From NCBI RefSeq assembly GCF_032337135.1, contig NZ_JAVXZZ010000001.1, forward strand, positions 620,001 to 684,000: a stretch of DNA of 64,000 nt, read 5' to 3'. Shown here one piece after another: positions 50,212 through 58,973 of the stretch. The position numbers and the translations under genes were made by a program. The notes beneath the pieces are model-generated. The model searched no databases. It saw only the letters and a program-made list of their open reading frames with translations, and was not told the origin of the DNA. The stretch comes from Allorhodoferax sp032337135 (GTDB lineage: Bacteria > Pseudomonadota > Gammaproteobacteria > Burkholderiales > Burkholderiaceae_C). How positions within the stretch are numbered: the first letter of the stretch is position 1; each line of letters begins with the position of its first letter.

Positions 50212-51426
50212 TCAGACCAAGGCGCGTGCCTGCGCCCGTGCAAGCGCCCATACGCCGACGCTGGTCAAGGCCACTACCGCGCACAAGCCCACCGTATAGC
50301 TGCCCGAAAGGCTCCAGGCCCACCCCAGCCCCAGGGGCGCTGCGGCACGCACCAGGGCCTGCGGCAGCCCCAGGGCGCCGTTGAGCGCGGCCACATGCCG
50401 CTGGCTCACATACTGGGCCAGCGCTGTGCCCTTGACGATGGTGAGCATGCCATTGCCCATGCCAAACAGCACCACAAACAGCAACACCACCGCCTGGTGG
50501 GCGGCACCGAGCCAGGGTGATGCCAGCAGGGCCGCCAGCCCCAGCGGGATCAGCGCAGGTATCCAGCGATTGGCCCGGTGCACGTCCAGGCGGCGCTCGA
50601 ACACGAACAGCAGCACGCGGCCCAGCACCTGGAAGGCGCCGATCGAGGCCGGAATGGCGATCACCCAGGCTTCGGGCAAGGCATGCTCGCGCAGCAGGCT
50701 GATCATGTGGGCCGGCAGCGAGGCCGTGGCAGCGGTCATGAGGACCATGAAGGCACCGATCAGCACAAAGGGCGCCGAACGCATCAAGGCTCGCGGCGCG
50801 TCGCCGGTCGGCTCTTCGGCCTGCGGCGCCGCTGATGGGTGCTGTGGCGCGGGCGCTCCGCGCAGCAACAGCAAATGCAAGGGCAGGCACACCAGCAGGT
50901 GCAGGGCGGCCAGCGCCAGCAGGGTGTCTCGCCAGCCGATCGTGGCCATGCCCCAAGCGCCCAGCGGAATGAACACCGTGCTGGCCAGTCCACCCAGGAA
51001 GGTCATGGTGATGATGGCGCGACGGAAGTCCGCCGGAAAGCGGCGCGTGACCACGGCAAAGGCCGGGCTGTAGAGCACGCAGGCCATGGCTGCCCCCAGC
51101 CCGACCCACAAGGCATAAAACCCGGGCGCGCTGTCTACCCACCGATGCAGGCCCAGGCACAGTGCCGCCAACACCGTGCCACCGGCCATGACGCGGCGCT
51201 CATGGCCACGGTCGATCCACTGGCCCACGGGATAAGCCAGCAGCCCTTCGGCCAGCAAAGCCAGGCTGAACGCCAGCGACATGCCCACACGGTCCATGCC
51301 CAGCTCGCGCTCGACCGGCTCGACCAGCAGGGCAAAGGTGTAGAACACGCTGCCCCAGCTGATGAGCTGGGCCAGGGACAAACCGACCACCCAGGCCGGA
51401 CGGTACTCAGAAGGCGCTTTCGTCAC
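50212..51426 (-). CDS. Major facilitator superfamily transporter
   Basis: A 404-residue membrane protein with twelve helices in two halves, joined by a Pro/Ala-rich cytoplasmic loop (APAPQHPSAAPQAEEPTGDAP). GQWIDRGHERRVM is the conserved loop 2-3 motif of the superfamily. It looks like an oxalate/formate- or Bcr-type member, but no substrate can be assigned. GTG at 51426 is chosen because upstream codons run into the divergent promoter region; the ATG just before it is out of frame. It lies 10 bases before the ABC exporter gene. Confidence 0.85.
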   Translation of the reverse strand: MTKAPSEYRPAWVVGLSLAQLISWGSVFYTFALLVEPVERELGMDRVGMSLAFSLALLAEGLLAYPVGQWIDRGHERRVMAGGTVLAALCLGLHRWVDSAPGFYALWVGLGAAMACVLYSPAFAVVTRRFPADFRRAIITMTFLGGLASTVFIPLGAWGMATIGWRDTLLALAALHLLVCLPLHLLLLRGAPAPQHPSAAPQAEEPTGDAPRALMRSAPFVLIGAFMVLMTAATASLPAHMISLLREHALPEAWVIAIPASIGAFQVLGRVLLFVFERRLDVHRANRWIPALIPLGLAALLASPWLGAAHQAVVLLFVVLFGMGNGMLTIVKGTALAQYVSQRHVAALNGALGLPQALVRAAAPLGLGWAWSLSGSYTVGLCAVVALTSVGVWALARAQARALV

Positions 51427-51505
51427 CCGCCCATTGTGGCCCACGGAATCCGCCCGTCCGCGCTGCGGCGACAATGCAGGTTTGCGAACACTCTTTGCCC
51501 CGACC

Positions 51506-51922
51506 ATGACCGACGCTCCCACCCCTGCACTGGTGACCCTACCCTCTGACCATGAACTCGTGCTCAAGGTCATTCCCATGCCGGCCGACACCAATGGCAA
51601 TGGCGACATCTTCGGTGGCTGGGTCATGGCCCAGGTCGACCTGGCCGGCTCGGTGCTCCCGGCGCGCTACACCCAGGGGCGCATGGCCACGGTGGCGGTG
51701 AACGAGTTCATCTTCAAGCACCCCGTGCGGGTCGGTGACATCCTGTCGTTCTGCGCCAAAGTCACGCGCATCGGTCGCACCTCGATTACCGTGTCGGTCA
51801 GCGTGTTTGCCGAGCGTTACCGCAGCCAGGGTAGCTACATCAAGGTGACGGAAGCCACGTTGACCTATGTGGCCATCGACGACCAGGGCCGCCCGCGGGA
51901 AATCCCGAAGACCATCGCCTGA
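51506..51922 (+). CDS. Hotdog-fold acyl-CoA thioesterase (YciA-like)
   Basis: A 138-residue single hotdog domain. PADTNGNGDIFGGWVMAQVDLAG contains the NGDIFGGW/Asp motif of YciA-type acyl-CoA hydrolases, and TVAVNEFIFKHPVRVGD follows as expected. It hydrolyses acyl-CoA to free acid and CoA, probably as a hexamer. Divergent from the MFS gene and followed by a terminator. Confidence 0.92.
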   Translation: MTDAPTPALVTLPSDHELVLKVIPMPADTNGNGDIFGGWVMAQVDLAGSVLPARYTQGRMATVAVNEFIFKHPVRVGDILSFCAKVTRIGRTSITVSVSVFAERYRSQGSYIKVTEATLTYVAIDDQGRPREIPKTIA

Positions 51923-51943
51923 GGCATCCCTCTCCCTCGCTCG

Positions 51944-51972
51944 AAGCGGCCCGATTGGCCGCTTTTCTTTTG
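51944..51972 (+). terminator. Terminator after the YciA-like gene
   Basis: AAGCGGCC-CGATT-GGCCGCTT followed by TTCTTTTGG: an 8-bp perfect stem, 5-base loop and T-rich tail, 21 bases after the stop. Confidence 0.88.
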
Positions 51973-52113
51973 GGGTTATGCCCTAGGACAAACCCTCGAA
52001 TTCCGATCGATTTCGCCCGAAAAGTCTCTGCCGCGACAAGGCATCGGTAACAACCCTATCCGCGCCACCGCAGGGCAACGGTATAACCCTCGAAGACACA
52101 ACGAGGAGACACC
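51973..52113 (+). promoter_or_regulatory. Leader of the liv operon
   Basis: 141 bases between the terminator and livH. AACCCTCGAA occurs twice (51991 and 52085) with a related ACAACCCTAT between, which may mark a regulator site. GAGGAG lies 5 bases before the livH GTG. I cannot define -10 and -35 elements with confidence. Confidence 0.4.
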
Positions 52114-53010
52114 GTGCAGGTTCTACAGCTGTTGATCAGCGGTGTGGCCCAGGGCTGCATCTACGGGCTGATCGCATTGGGCTTTGTACTCATCTACAAG
52201 GCCACGGAAACCGTGAGCTTCGGCCAGGGCGAGCTGATGATGATGGGGGCCTTCGCCGGCTTGGTGGGCATGACCACGCTGGGCTTTCCCTATTGGCTGG
52301 CCGTCATCAGCGCGATCCTGGCCATGGCCATCGTCGGCATGCTGACCGAGCGCATCATCATTCGCCCCATCCTGGGACAACCGGCTTTCTCGATCGTCAT
52401 GCTGACCATCGGCATCGGCTACGTGGCACGTGGCCTGATCACCATGGTGCCCGGCATCGGCACCGACACGCATGCGCTGCCGGTCCCCTACAAGGACGAG
52501 ATCCTCAAGTTCGGTGGCAACGAGTTCGGCGTGGGCGCACTCATCATCAACGTCGAACAGCTGGTGGTGATCGTCGCCACCGGCGTACTGTGCCTGCTGC
52601 TGTTCCTGCTGTTCAAGTACAGCAAGATCGGCATCGCCATGCAGGCTGCTTCGCAGAACCAGCTGGCGGCCTACTACATGGGCATTCCGGTGCAGCGCCT
52701 CAACGGCCTGGCCTGGGCCATGGCCGCTGCCGTGGCTGCCATTGCAGGCCTGCTGCTCGCCCCCATCACCTTCGTCCACGCCAACATGGGATTCATCGGC
52801 CTGAAGGCGTTTCCGGCTGCCGTGGTCGGTGGTTTCGGCAGCCTGCCCGGGGCCATCGTGGGCGGCATCATCATCGGCACGGTCGAGGCGTTTTCCGGCT
52901 TCTACCTGCCCGACGGCTTCAAGGACGTGGCAGCCTACATCGTCGTGCTCATCATGCTGATGGTCAAACCCAATGGCCTGTTTGGTGAAACCCTGCGTAA
53001 GAAAGTCTAA
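52114..53010 (+). CDS. livH: LIV-type ABC transporter permease LivH
   Basis: A 298-residue inner membrane permease with about eight helices, starting MQVLQLLISGVAQGCIYGLI (GTG at 52114). ALGFVLIYKATETVSFGQGELMMMG and GGFGSLPGAIVGGIIIG, the ATPase-contact block, are typical. With LivM it forms the channel for a branched-chain amino acid or carboxylate importer. Confidence 0.95.
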   Translation: MQVLQLLISGVAQGCIYGLIALGFVLIYKATETVSFGQGELMMMGAFAGLVGMTTLGFPYWLAVISAILAMAIVGMLTERIIIRPILGQPAFSIVMLTIGIGYVARGLITMVPGIGTDTHALPVPYKDEILKFGGNEFGVGALIINVEQLVVIVATGVLCLLLFLLFKYSKIGIAMQAASQNQLAAYYMGIPVQRLNGLAWAMAAAVAAIAGLLLAPITFVHANMGFIGLKAFPAAVVGGFGSLPGAIVGGIIIGTVEAFSGFYLPDGFKDVAAYIVVLIMLMVKPNGLFGETLRKKV

Positions 53011-53014
53011 GAAC

Positions 53015-53100
53015 TTATGCGCCCCCACACTCGTCACTTCGTGTACTCATTGCCCCCCAAGGGGGCCACAGCCTCCTTGAGGCGGCTCTTCGGAGGCTAG
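53015..53100 (+). repeat. Hairpin-rich spacer between livH and livM
   Basis: CCCCCACACTCGTCACTTCG is followed by CATTGCCCCCCAAGGGGGCC and CCTCCTTGAGGCGGCTCTTC. CCCCC-AA-GGGGG forms one hairpin and GCCTC/GAGGC a second. Its last part, GGAGG, is the Shine-Dalgarno of livM (5 bases before ATG). I recall similar C-tract/G-tract repeats scattered through Comamonadaceae genomes. Confidence 0.65.
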
Positions 53101-54177
53101 ATGCGTTTCATCTTCAAAACCGACTACGACCAGGACATCCGGCTGGCCAAGCACGGCGGTCATGTCTTCTGGTACGGGCTGCTGTGCGCCGCGCTGGTCG
53201 CAGCACCCTGGGCATTGCCGGAATATTGGTTGGCCCAATTGACCTTTGTCCTGATCTACGCCATTGCCGGCCTGGGGCTGATGCTGCTGGCCGGCTTCAC
53301 CGGACTGTTCTCGCTCGGCCATGCAGCGTTTCTCGGCGTGGGCGCGTATACCCAGGCGGTGCTCACCAACGCAGGCGTGCCGTTTCCGCTGGCCCTGGTG
53401 GCGGCGGCGGCGCTCTCTGCCGCTGTGGGTCTGGTGGTGGGCCTGCCTGCGCTGCGCGTCAAGGGCATCTACCTGGGCATGGCCACACTGTCCTTCGGCT
53501 TCATCGTCGAAGAGGTGCTGGCACGCTGGGAGTCGGTCACCAAAGGCAATGCGGGTATGCACATCCACGCACCGGACCTGTTCGGATGGAAAGTCGAGAG
53601 CGGCGAACAGTTCTACGCTGTCTGCCTGGTCATCACCATCGCGGCAACGCTGGGCATCCTGAACCTGCTGCGGTCTCCCACCGGACGCGCCTTCGTGGCC
53701 ATCCGCGACTCCGAAATCTCGGCTCAGAGCATGGGCATCCACCTGGCCTACTACAAGACCCTGTCATTCGCCATTTCGGCGGCGCTGGCTGGCGTAGCAG
53801 GGGCCCTGTACGCGCACAAGCTGCAGTTCATCTCGCCCGACCAGTTCAACATCCTGCAGAGCATTGACCTGCTGCTCATGATCGTGATTGGCGGCCTGGG
53901 CTCGGTGCATGGCGCGTTCCTCGGAGCCATCTTCCTCATCAGCATGCCGCAGCTGATCTCGCTGGTGAAGGACTACCTGCCGGCGTTCATCGGGTCGGCA
54001 CCGGGCCTGCAGGGGACGGTCTATGGCGCAGTGCTGATCGCCTTCGTGCTGTTCGAACCCATGGGGCTGTACGGACGCTGGCTCAAGGTCCGTACCTACC
54101 TGCAGATGTTCCCCTTCTATCGCAAAGGCATGTTCAAGCGGCAGAAGTCTTTCCAGAAATCGGATCGTTTGAAATGA
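53101..54177 (+). CDS. livM: LIV-type ABC transporter permease LivM
   Basis: A 358-residue permease with about ten helices. GLFSLGHAAFLGVGAYTQA, LPALRVKGIYLGMATLSF, RDSEISAQSMGIHLAYYK and GGLGSVHGAFLGA are the LivM blocks, the last two contacting the ATPases. It overlaps livG by ATGA. A basic tail ends the protein (KGMFKRQKSFQKSDRLK). Confidence 0.95.
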   Translation: MRFIFKTDYDQDIRLAKHGGHVFWYGLLCAALVAAPWALPEYWLAQLTFVLIYAIAGLGLMLLAGFTGLFSLGHAAFLGVGAYTQAVLTNAGVPFPLALVAAAALSAAVGLVVGLPALRVKGIYLGMATLSFGFIVEEVLARWESVTKGNAGMHIHAPDLFGWKVESGEQFYAVCLVITIAATLGILNLLRSPTGRAFVAIRDSEISAQSMGIHLAYYKTLSFAISAALAGVAGALYAHKLQFISPDQFNILQSIDLLLMIVIGGLGSVHGAFLGAIFLISMPQLISLVKDYLPAFIGSAPGLQGTVYGAVLIAFVLFEPMGLYGRWLKVRTYLQMFPFYRKGMFKRQKSFQKSDRLK

Positions 54178-55001
54178 CCGACACCTTACTTGTAGCCAAG
54201 AACCTCAGCGTGCGCTTCGGTGGCGTGCTGGCGGTCAACAACGTGTCCTTCGATGTCCGCAAAGGCGAAGTCTTCACACTGATCGGCCCCAACGGTGCGG
54301 GCAAGACCACGGTGTTCAACCTCATCAGCCGCATCTACACGCCCACCACCGGCGAGATCGAATACACCAGTCGCAATGGCCCCATCGTGCTGACGCAGCA
54401 GCCGCCCCAGGCCATCGCCTCGCTCGGTATCGCGCGCACCTTCCAGAACATCGAGCTGTTCGAGCATGCCAGCGTGCTGCACAACCTGCTGATCGGGCGC
54501 CATACCCACCGCAACAGCGGCTTCTGGAGCGACCTGCTCTTCACCCGCACCGTGCGCGAAGCCGAACTGAACTCGCGCCGCAAGGCCGAGGAAGTGATTG
54601 AACTGCTGAACCTGCAGCACTACCGCGACGCGCTGGTGGCTGGCCTGCCCTACGGCGTGCGCAAGGTGGTGGAGATGGCCCGCGCCCTGTGCACCGAGCC
54701 GCAACTGCTCCTGCTGGACGAGCCCTCCAGCGGCCTGAACGTGGAGGAAACCGACGACATGGCGTTCTGGATTTCCGACATCAAGGAGGAACTGGGCATC
54801 ACGGTGCTGATGGTGGAACACGACATGAGCCTGGTCTCGAAGGTATCGGACCGCGTGCTCGCCATGAACCAGGGCGAGGTGCTCGCCATGGGCTCGCCGC
54901 GCGAGGTGCAGACCAACCCCGCGGTCATCGAAGCCTACCTGGGTACCATCGACGATGTGTCGTCGCTGCGCCGAACCCAAGCGATCCAGGAGGCTGCATG
55001 A
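54174..55001 (+). CDS. livG: LIV-type ABC transporter ATPase LivG
   Basis: A 275-residue ATPase with Walker A IGPNGAGKTTVFN, the signature LPYGVRKVVEMARAL (a relaxed form usual in LivG), Walker B LLLLDEPSSGLN and the H-loop VEHDMSLV. It works as a heterodimer with LivF. Overlaps livM before it and livF after it by 4 bases each. Confidence 0.95.
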   Translation: MTDTLLVAKNLSVRFGGVLAVNNVSFDVRKGEVFTLIGPNGAGKTTVFNLISRIYTPTTGEIEYTSRNGPIVLTQQPPQAIASLGIARTFQNIELFEHASVLHNLLIGRHTHRNSGFWSDLLFTRTVREAELNSRRKAEEVIELLNLQHYRDALVAGLPYGVRKVVEMARALCTEPQLLLLDEPSSGLNVEETDDMAFWISDIKEELGITVLMVEHDMSLVSKVSDRVLAMNQGEVLAMGSPREVQTNPAVIEAYLGTIDDVSSLRRTQAIQEAA

Positions 55002-55795
55002 GCACGGTACCGCCCGCCATCAGCGACCTGCCGGTCCTGAAGCTCTCCAACGTGGAGAGCGCCTACGGCCCCATCAAGGCCATCCGCGGCGTCAGCCTGC
55101 AGGTGCGCCGGGGTGAAATCGCCACCGTGCTGGGCTCCAACGGCGCCGGCAAGACCACCATTCTCAAGACCATTTCGGGCATCATCGACCCGCGCAAGGG
55201 CAGCGTGGAGTTCAAGGGCGAGGACATCACGGCCAAAGACCCGGCCCTTATCGTGCAGCAGGGCTTGTCGCACGTGCCCGAAGGGCGCGAGGTGTTTCCC
55301 TTGCTGTCGGTGCATGACAACCTGGTCATGGGGGCCTATACCCGCAGCGACCGCGACGGCGTGGTACGCGACATGGAAGCCGTCTACCAGTACTTCCCCA
55401 TCCTGAAGGAACGCAGTGCACAGGATGCCGGGCTGCTGTCCGGTGGGCAGCAGCAGATGCTGGCCATCAGCCGCGCCCTCATGGCGGACCCGGACCTGAT
55501 CCTGCTGGACGAACCCAGCCTGGGTCTTTCCCCGAAGCTCACCAAGGAGATCTTCGAGATCGTGGTGCGCATCAACCGCGAGCGCGGCACCACCATCCTG
55601 CTGGTGGAGCAGAACGCCAACATGGCCCTCAACGCCGCCGACTACGGCTACGTGCTGGAGAACGGCCGCATCGTCATGGAAGACACCTGTGCCCACCTTC
55701 GCGAAAAGGACGACATCAAGGAGTTCTACCTGGGCATGAAGGACGACGGGGTCCGCGGCGAGCGGCGTTGGAAGAAGAAGAAAACCTGGAGATGA
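54998..55795 (+). CDS. livF: LIV-type ABC transporter ATPase LivF
   Basis: A 265-residue ATPase with Walker A LGSNGAGKTTILK, the signature LLSGGQQQMLAISRAL and Walker B LILLDEPSLGLSPK. The C-terminus has a basic tail (ERRWKKKKTWR) longer than in typical LivF. The next gene, an acyl-CoA ligase, starts 4 bases later, which implies joint translation. Confidence 0.95.
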   Translation: MSTVPPAISDLPVLKLSNVESAYGPIKAIRGVSLQVRRGEIATVLGSNGAGKTTILKTISGIIDPRKGSVEFKGEDITAKDPALIVQQGLSHVPEGREVFPLLSVHDNLVMGAYTRSDRDGVVRDMEAVYQYFPILKERSAQDAGLLSGGQQQMLAISRALMADPDLILLDEPSLGLSPKLTKEIFEIVVRINRERGTTILLVEQNANMALNAADYGYVLENGRIVMEDTCAHLREKDDIKEFYLGMKDDGVRGERRWKKKKTWR

Positions 55796-55799
55796 GGCC

Positions 55800-57656
55800 A
55801 TGAGTCGTCTATGGGATCTGGGCCACATCGTGCCCTACACCACTACCGTCATGGCAGGAGACACCATTCCTGCCATCTTCTGGAACGCGGTCGCAGCCCG
55901 CGGGTCGAACATCTGGATGCGGCAGAAGCACCTGGGCTTGTGGCGCACCTGGACCTGGGAGCAGACCGCGCAGGCCGTGCGCGAGATTGGCGCCGGACTG
56001 GTCAGCCTGGGCTTCCAGCCCAGTGAAACGGCTGCCGTGCTGGCCAACACCACGGTGGACTGGGTGCTGGCGGACCTGGCCATCCTGTCTGTGGGCGGCG
56101 TGTGCAACGGCATCTACCCGACCGACGCGCCGGCCCAGGTGCAGTACCTGTGCGAAGACTCGCGCACCACCATCCTGTTCGTCGAAGACGACGAGCAACT
56201 CGACAAGGCGCTCGAAGTCAAGGAAACCCTGCCGCTGCTGCGCAAGATCGTCGTCTTCGACATGGAGGGCCTGCGCAAGCTGCAGCACCCCGACGTACTG
56301 AGCCTGGAGGCCTTGCGCGCGCTGGGCCGGGAGCAACTGGCCAAGACACCACGCGTGGTCGAAGAGCGTGCTGCGGCCTGCAAACCCGAGGACCTCGCCA
56401 TCTTGGTCTACACCTCGGGCACCACCGGCAAACCCAAGGGGGCCATGCACCTGCACAAGGGTCTGGTCTACGCCATCCGGGGCTACAACACGCTGGTGGC
56501 CCAGGACGAGCGTGACGAGCGCATGTGCTTCCTGCCGTTGTGCCATATCGCGGAACGCCTGGGTGGCGAATACTTTGCCCTGTACACCGGCGCCAAGCTC
56601 AACTTTGTCGAAAACCCCGAGACCATTCCGGAAAACGTGCGCGAAATCGCCCCGACCGTGTTCACGGCGGTTCCGCGGGTCTGGGAGAAGTTCTATTCGG
56701 CCGTGATGATTGCCCTCAAGGAGGCCGGCACCCTTCAGCAGGCCGTCTACGGCTGGGGCATCGGCGTGGGGCAGCGCATTGCCGACCGCGTGCTGGCCAA
56801 GCAGCCTGTCGGCGCAGGCCTCAAGCTGCAGTTCATTCTGGCCCAGTGGCTGGCCTTGAACAACGTGCGCAAGCTCATCGGCGTACACCGCGCCCGCTTT
56901 CTGGTCACCGGTGCGGCACCGATTTCACCGGAACTGGTACGCTGGTACATGGCACTGGGACTGCCCATGCTCGAGGTCTGGGGCATGACCGAAACCTGCG
57001 GCGCCTCCACGGGGGTCCCCGCCTCGGGCATGAAGCCCGGCTCGATCGGTCCCGCAGCCCCATTCAACGAGGTACGGCTCGATCCGGCCACCAGCGAGAT
57101 CCTGGTGCGCGGCCCCAACGTCTTCGCTGGCTACCTCAACCAGCCGGAGAAGACTGCCGAGACCATCGACAAGGACGGCTGGCTGCACACGGGCGATGTC
57201 GGGGTCATGGACGAGGAAGGGTATTTCCGCATTACCGACCGGATGAAAGACATCATCATTACGGCAGGTGGCAAGAACATCACCCCCAGCGAACTCGAAA
57301 ATGAACTCAAGTTCTCTCCCTACATCACCGACGCTGTGGTCATCGGTGACCGCCGCCCCTACCTCACGGTGATCATCATGATCGACCAGGAGAACGTCGA
57401 GAAGTTCGCCCAGGACCAGGACGTGCCGTTCTCCAACTACGCCTCCCTGACCCGCGCGCCGGAAGTGCAGGCCCTGATCCAGACGGAGCTGGACCGGGTG
57501 AACAAGAAATTCGCCCGCGTGGAGCAGATCAAGAAGTTCTTCCTGCTCGACAAGCAGCTCACTGCGGAGGACGAGGAGTTGACCCCGACCATGAAGCTCA
57601 AGCGCAAGCTGGTCGAGAAGAAATACGAGGCCCAGATCCAGACCATGTATGCATAG
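55800..57656 (+). CDS. Long-chain-type acyl-CoA ligase (AMP-forming)
   Basis: A 618-residue ANL-superfamily enzyme. The P-loop is LVYTSGTTGKPKGAM, the A5 block WGMTETCGAS, the A7 block WLHTGDVG and A8 DRMKDIIITAGGKNI. The conserved C-terminal Lys lies in TPTMKLKRKLV. It links a carboxylic acid to CoA with ATP. Encoded inside the LIV transporter operon between livF and the binding protein, it probably traps the imported acid as CoA ester. Chain length and substrate are not evident. Confidence 0.92.
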   Translation: MSRLWDLGHIVPYTTTVMAGDTIPAIFWNAVAARGSNIWMRQKHLGLWRTWTWEQTAQAVREIGAGLVSLGFQPSETAAVLANTTVDWVLADLAILSVGGVCNGIYPTDAPAQVQYLCEDSRTTILFVEDDEQLDKALEVKETLPLLRKIVVFDMEGLRKLQHPDVLSLEALRALGREQLAKTPRVVEERAAACKPEDLAILVYTSGTTGKPKGAMHLHKGLVYAIRGYNTLVAQDERDERMCFLPLCHIAERLGGEYFALYTGAKLNFVENPETIPENVREIAPTVFTAVPRVWEKFYSAVMIALKEAGTLQQAVYGWGIGVGQRIADRVLAKQPVGAGLKLQFILAQWLALNNVRKLIGVHRARFLVTGAAPISPELVRWYMALGLPMLEVWGMTETCGASTGVPASGMKPGSIGPAAPFNEVRLDPATSEILVRGPNVFAGYLNQPEKTAETIDKDGWLHTGDVGVMDEEGYFRITDRMKDIIITAGGKNITPSELENELKFSPYITDAVVIGDRRPYLTVIIMIDQENVEKFAQDQDVPFSNYASLTRAPEVQALIQTELDRVNKKFARVEQIKKFFLLDKQLTAEDEELTPTMKLKRKLVEKKYEAQIQTMYA

Positions 57657-57692
57657 TTTTTTTGCCGTGTTGTTTTTATAAGGAGACTACCC

Positions 57693-58865
57693 ATGAAACT
57701 CACACCCACCCTCGTGCTGGCAGCGCTTGCGCTGTCCGGCGGCGCTGCACTTGCACAGCAGCAAGGCGTAGCCAAGGACGAGATCGTGCTCGGCACGATC
57801 CAGGACCTCTCCGGCCCGCTGGCCGGCTTCGGCAAGCAGGCCCGCATGGGCATGGAGCTGGCGGTGGCGGAGCTCAATGAAACCGGTGGCGTGAACGGCC
57901 GCAAGATCAAGCTGCTGGTCGAGGATTCGGGTTATGACCCCAAGAAGGCGGTGCTGGCAGCACAGAAGCTGGTCAACCAGGACAAGATCTTCATGATGGT
58001 GGGCCACATCGGCACGGCCCAGAACATGGCCGCCATGCCGGTGCAGTTCGAGAAGAACGTGATCAACTTCTTCCCCATCACTGCTGCGCGCGAGATGTAC
58101 GAGCCCTTCCACAAGCTCAAGTACTCGTTTGCCGCGCCCTACTATGTGCAGATGCTGGGCGCGGTTCCGAAGCTCGTGAAGGAAAAGGGCGTCAAGAAGG
58201 TCTGCACCATCTACCAGGATGACGATTTCGGCCTCGAAGTGGTCAAGGGTGCAGAGGACGGCCTCAAGAGCATCGGCATGGAACTGGCAGAACGCACCTC
58301 CTACAAGCGTGGCGCCACCGACTTCTCCTCCCAGGTACAGAAACTGCAAGCCAGCGGCTGCGAAATGGTGGTGCTGGGCACCATCATCCGCGAGACCATC
58401 GGCACTGTGGGCACAGCCCGCAAGCTGGGCTACAACCCGGTGTTCCTGGGCTCCAGCGCCGCCTACACCGACCTGATCCACAAGATCGGCGGCAAGGCCA
58501 TGGACGGCATCTACGCCACCATGACGGTGCAGAACCCCTACACCGATGAGCAGAGCCAGCCGATCCGCTTCTGGGCCAACAAGTACAAGACCAAGTTCAA
58601 CGACGACCCCACCGTGTTCTCGGTCTATGGCTACCTCATCATCAACACGTTTGCCAACGCGGCCAACAAGGCCGGCAAGAATCTGACGACCGACAGTTTC
58701 ATCAAGGTCATGGACAGCATGAGCCTGCCCTCCGACATCTTCGGCAGCGCGCCCGCCAGCTTCAGCCCGACCAAGCGCCTGGGCAGCGATGCGTCGCGCC
58801 TGTCACAGATCCAGGACGGCAAGTGGAAGACGGTGTCGGAATACTTCTCCGCCTCCAAGAAATAG
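57693..58865 (+). CDS. Periplasmic substrate-binding protein of the liv system
   Basis: A 390-residue type I periplasmic binding protein. A signal peptide (LVLAALALSGGAALA, cut before QQQG) is followed by the KDEIVLGTIQDLSGPLAGFGKQ ligand-binding domain start (quoted in part) and GGVNGRKIKLLVEDSGYDP. It delivers ligand to LivH/LivM. AAGGAG precedes the ATG by 8 bases, and a terminator follows. The ligand is unknown; the operon partner suggests a carboxylic acid rather than leucine. Confidence 0.93.
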   Translation: MKLTPTLVLAALALSGGAALAQQQGVAKDEIVLGTIQDLSGPLAGFGKQARMGMELAVAELNETGGVNGRKIKLLVEDSGYDPKKAVLAAQKLVNQDKIFMMVGHIGTAQNMAAMPVQFEKNVINFFPITAAREMYEPFHKLKYSFAAPYYVQMLGAVPKLVKEKGVKKVCTIYQDDDFGLEVVKGAEDGLKSIGMELAERTSYKRGATDFSSQVQKLQASGCEMVVLGTIIRETIGTVGTARKLGYNPVFLGSSAAYTDLIHKIGGKAMDGIYATMTVQNPYTDEQSQPIRFWANKYKTKFNDDPTVFSVYGYLIINTFANAANKAGKNLTTDSFIKVMDSMSLPSDIFGSAPASFSPTKRLGSDASRLSQIQDGKWKTVSEYFSASKK

Positions 58866-58888
58866 ACCACAAGCCCTGCAGACACAAT

Positions 58889-58913
58889 GAACCGCCTTCG
58901 GGCGGTTTTTTAT
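58889..58913 (+). terminator. Terminator of the liv operon
   Basis: ACCGCC-TTCG-GGCGGT followed by TTTTTATT, a short GC stem with a stable tetraloop, 25 bases after the binding-protein stop. Confidence 0.92.
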
Positions 58914-58924
58914 TGGCAAACCGG

Positions 58925-58972
58925 GGGCTAGCCCGCAAGAACAGTGCGCAGGCAGCTCTTGTTTTCGTAGCA
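58925..58972 (-). repeat. Dispersed repeat copy after the PaaI-type thioesterase gene
   Basis: Minus strand: GCTACGAAAACAAGAGCTGC, CTGCGCACTGTTCTTGCGGG, CTAGCCCCC. Intact layout apart from the last bases. It begins directly after the thioesterase stop codon, so transcripts of that operon end with the repeat. Confidence 0.7.
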
Positions 58973-58973
58973 A

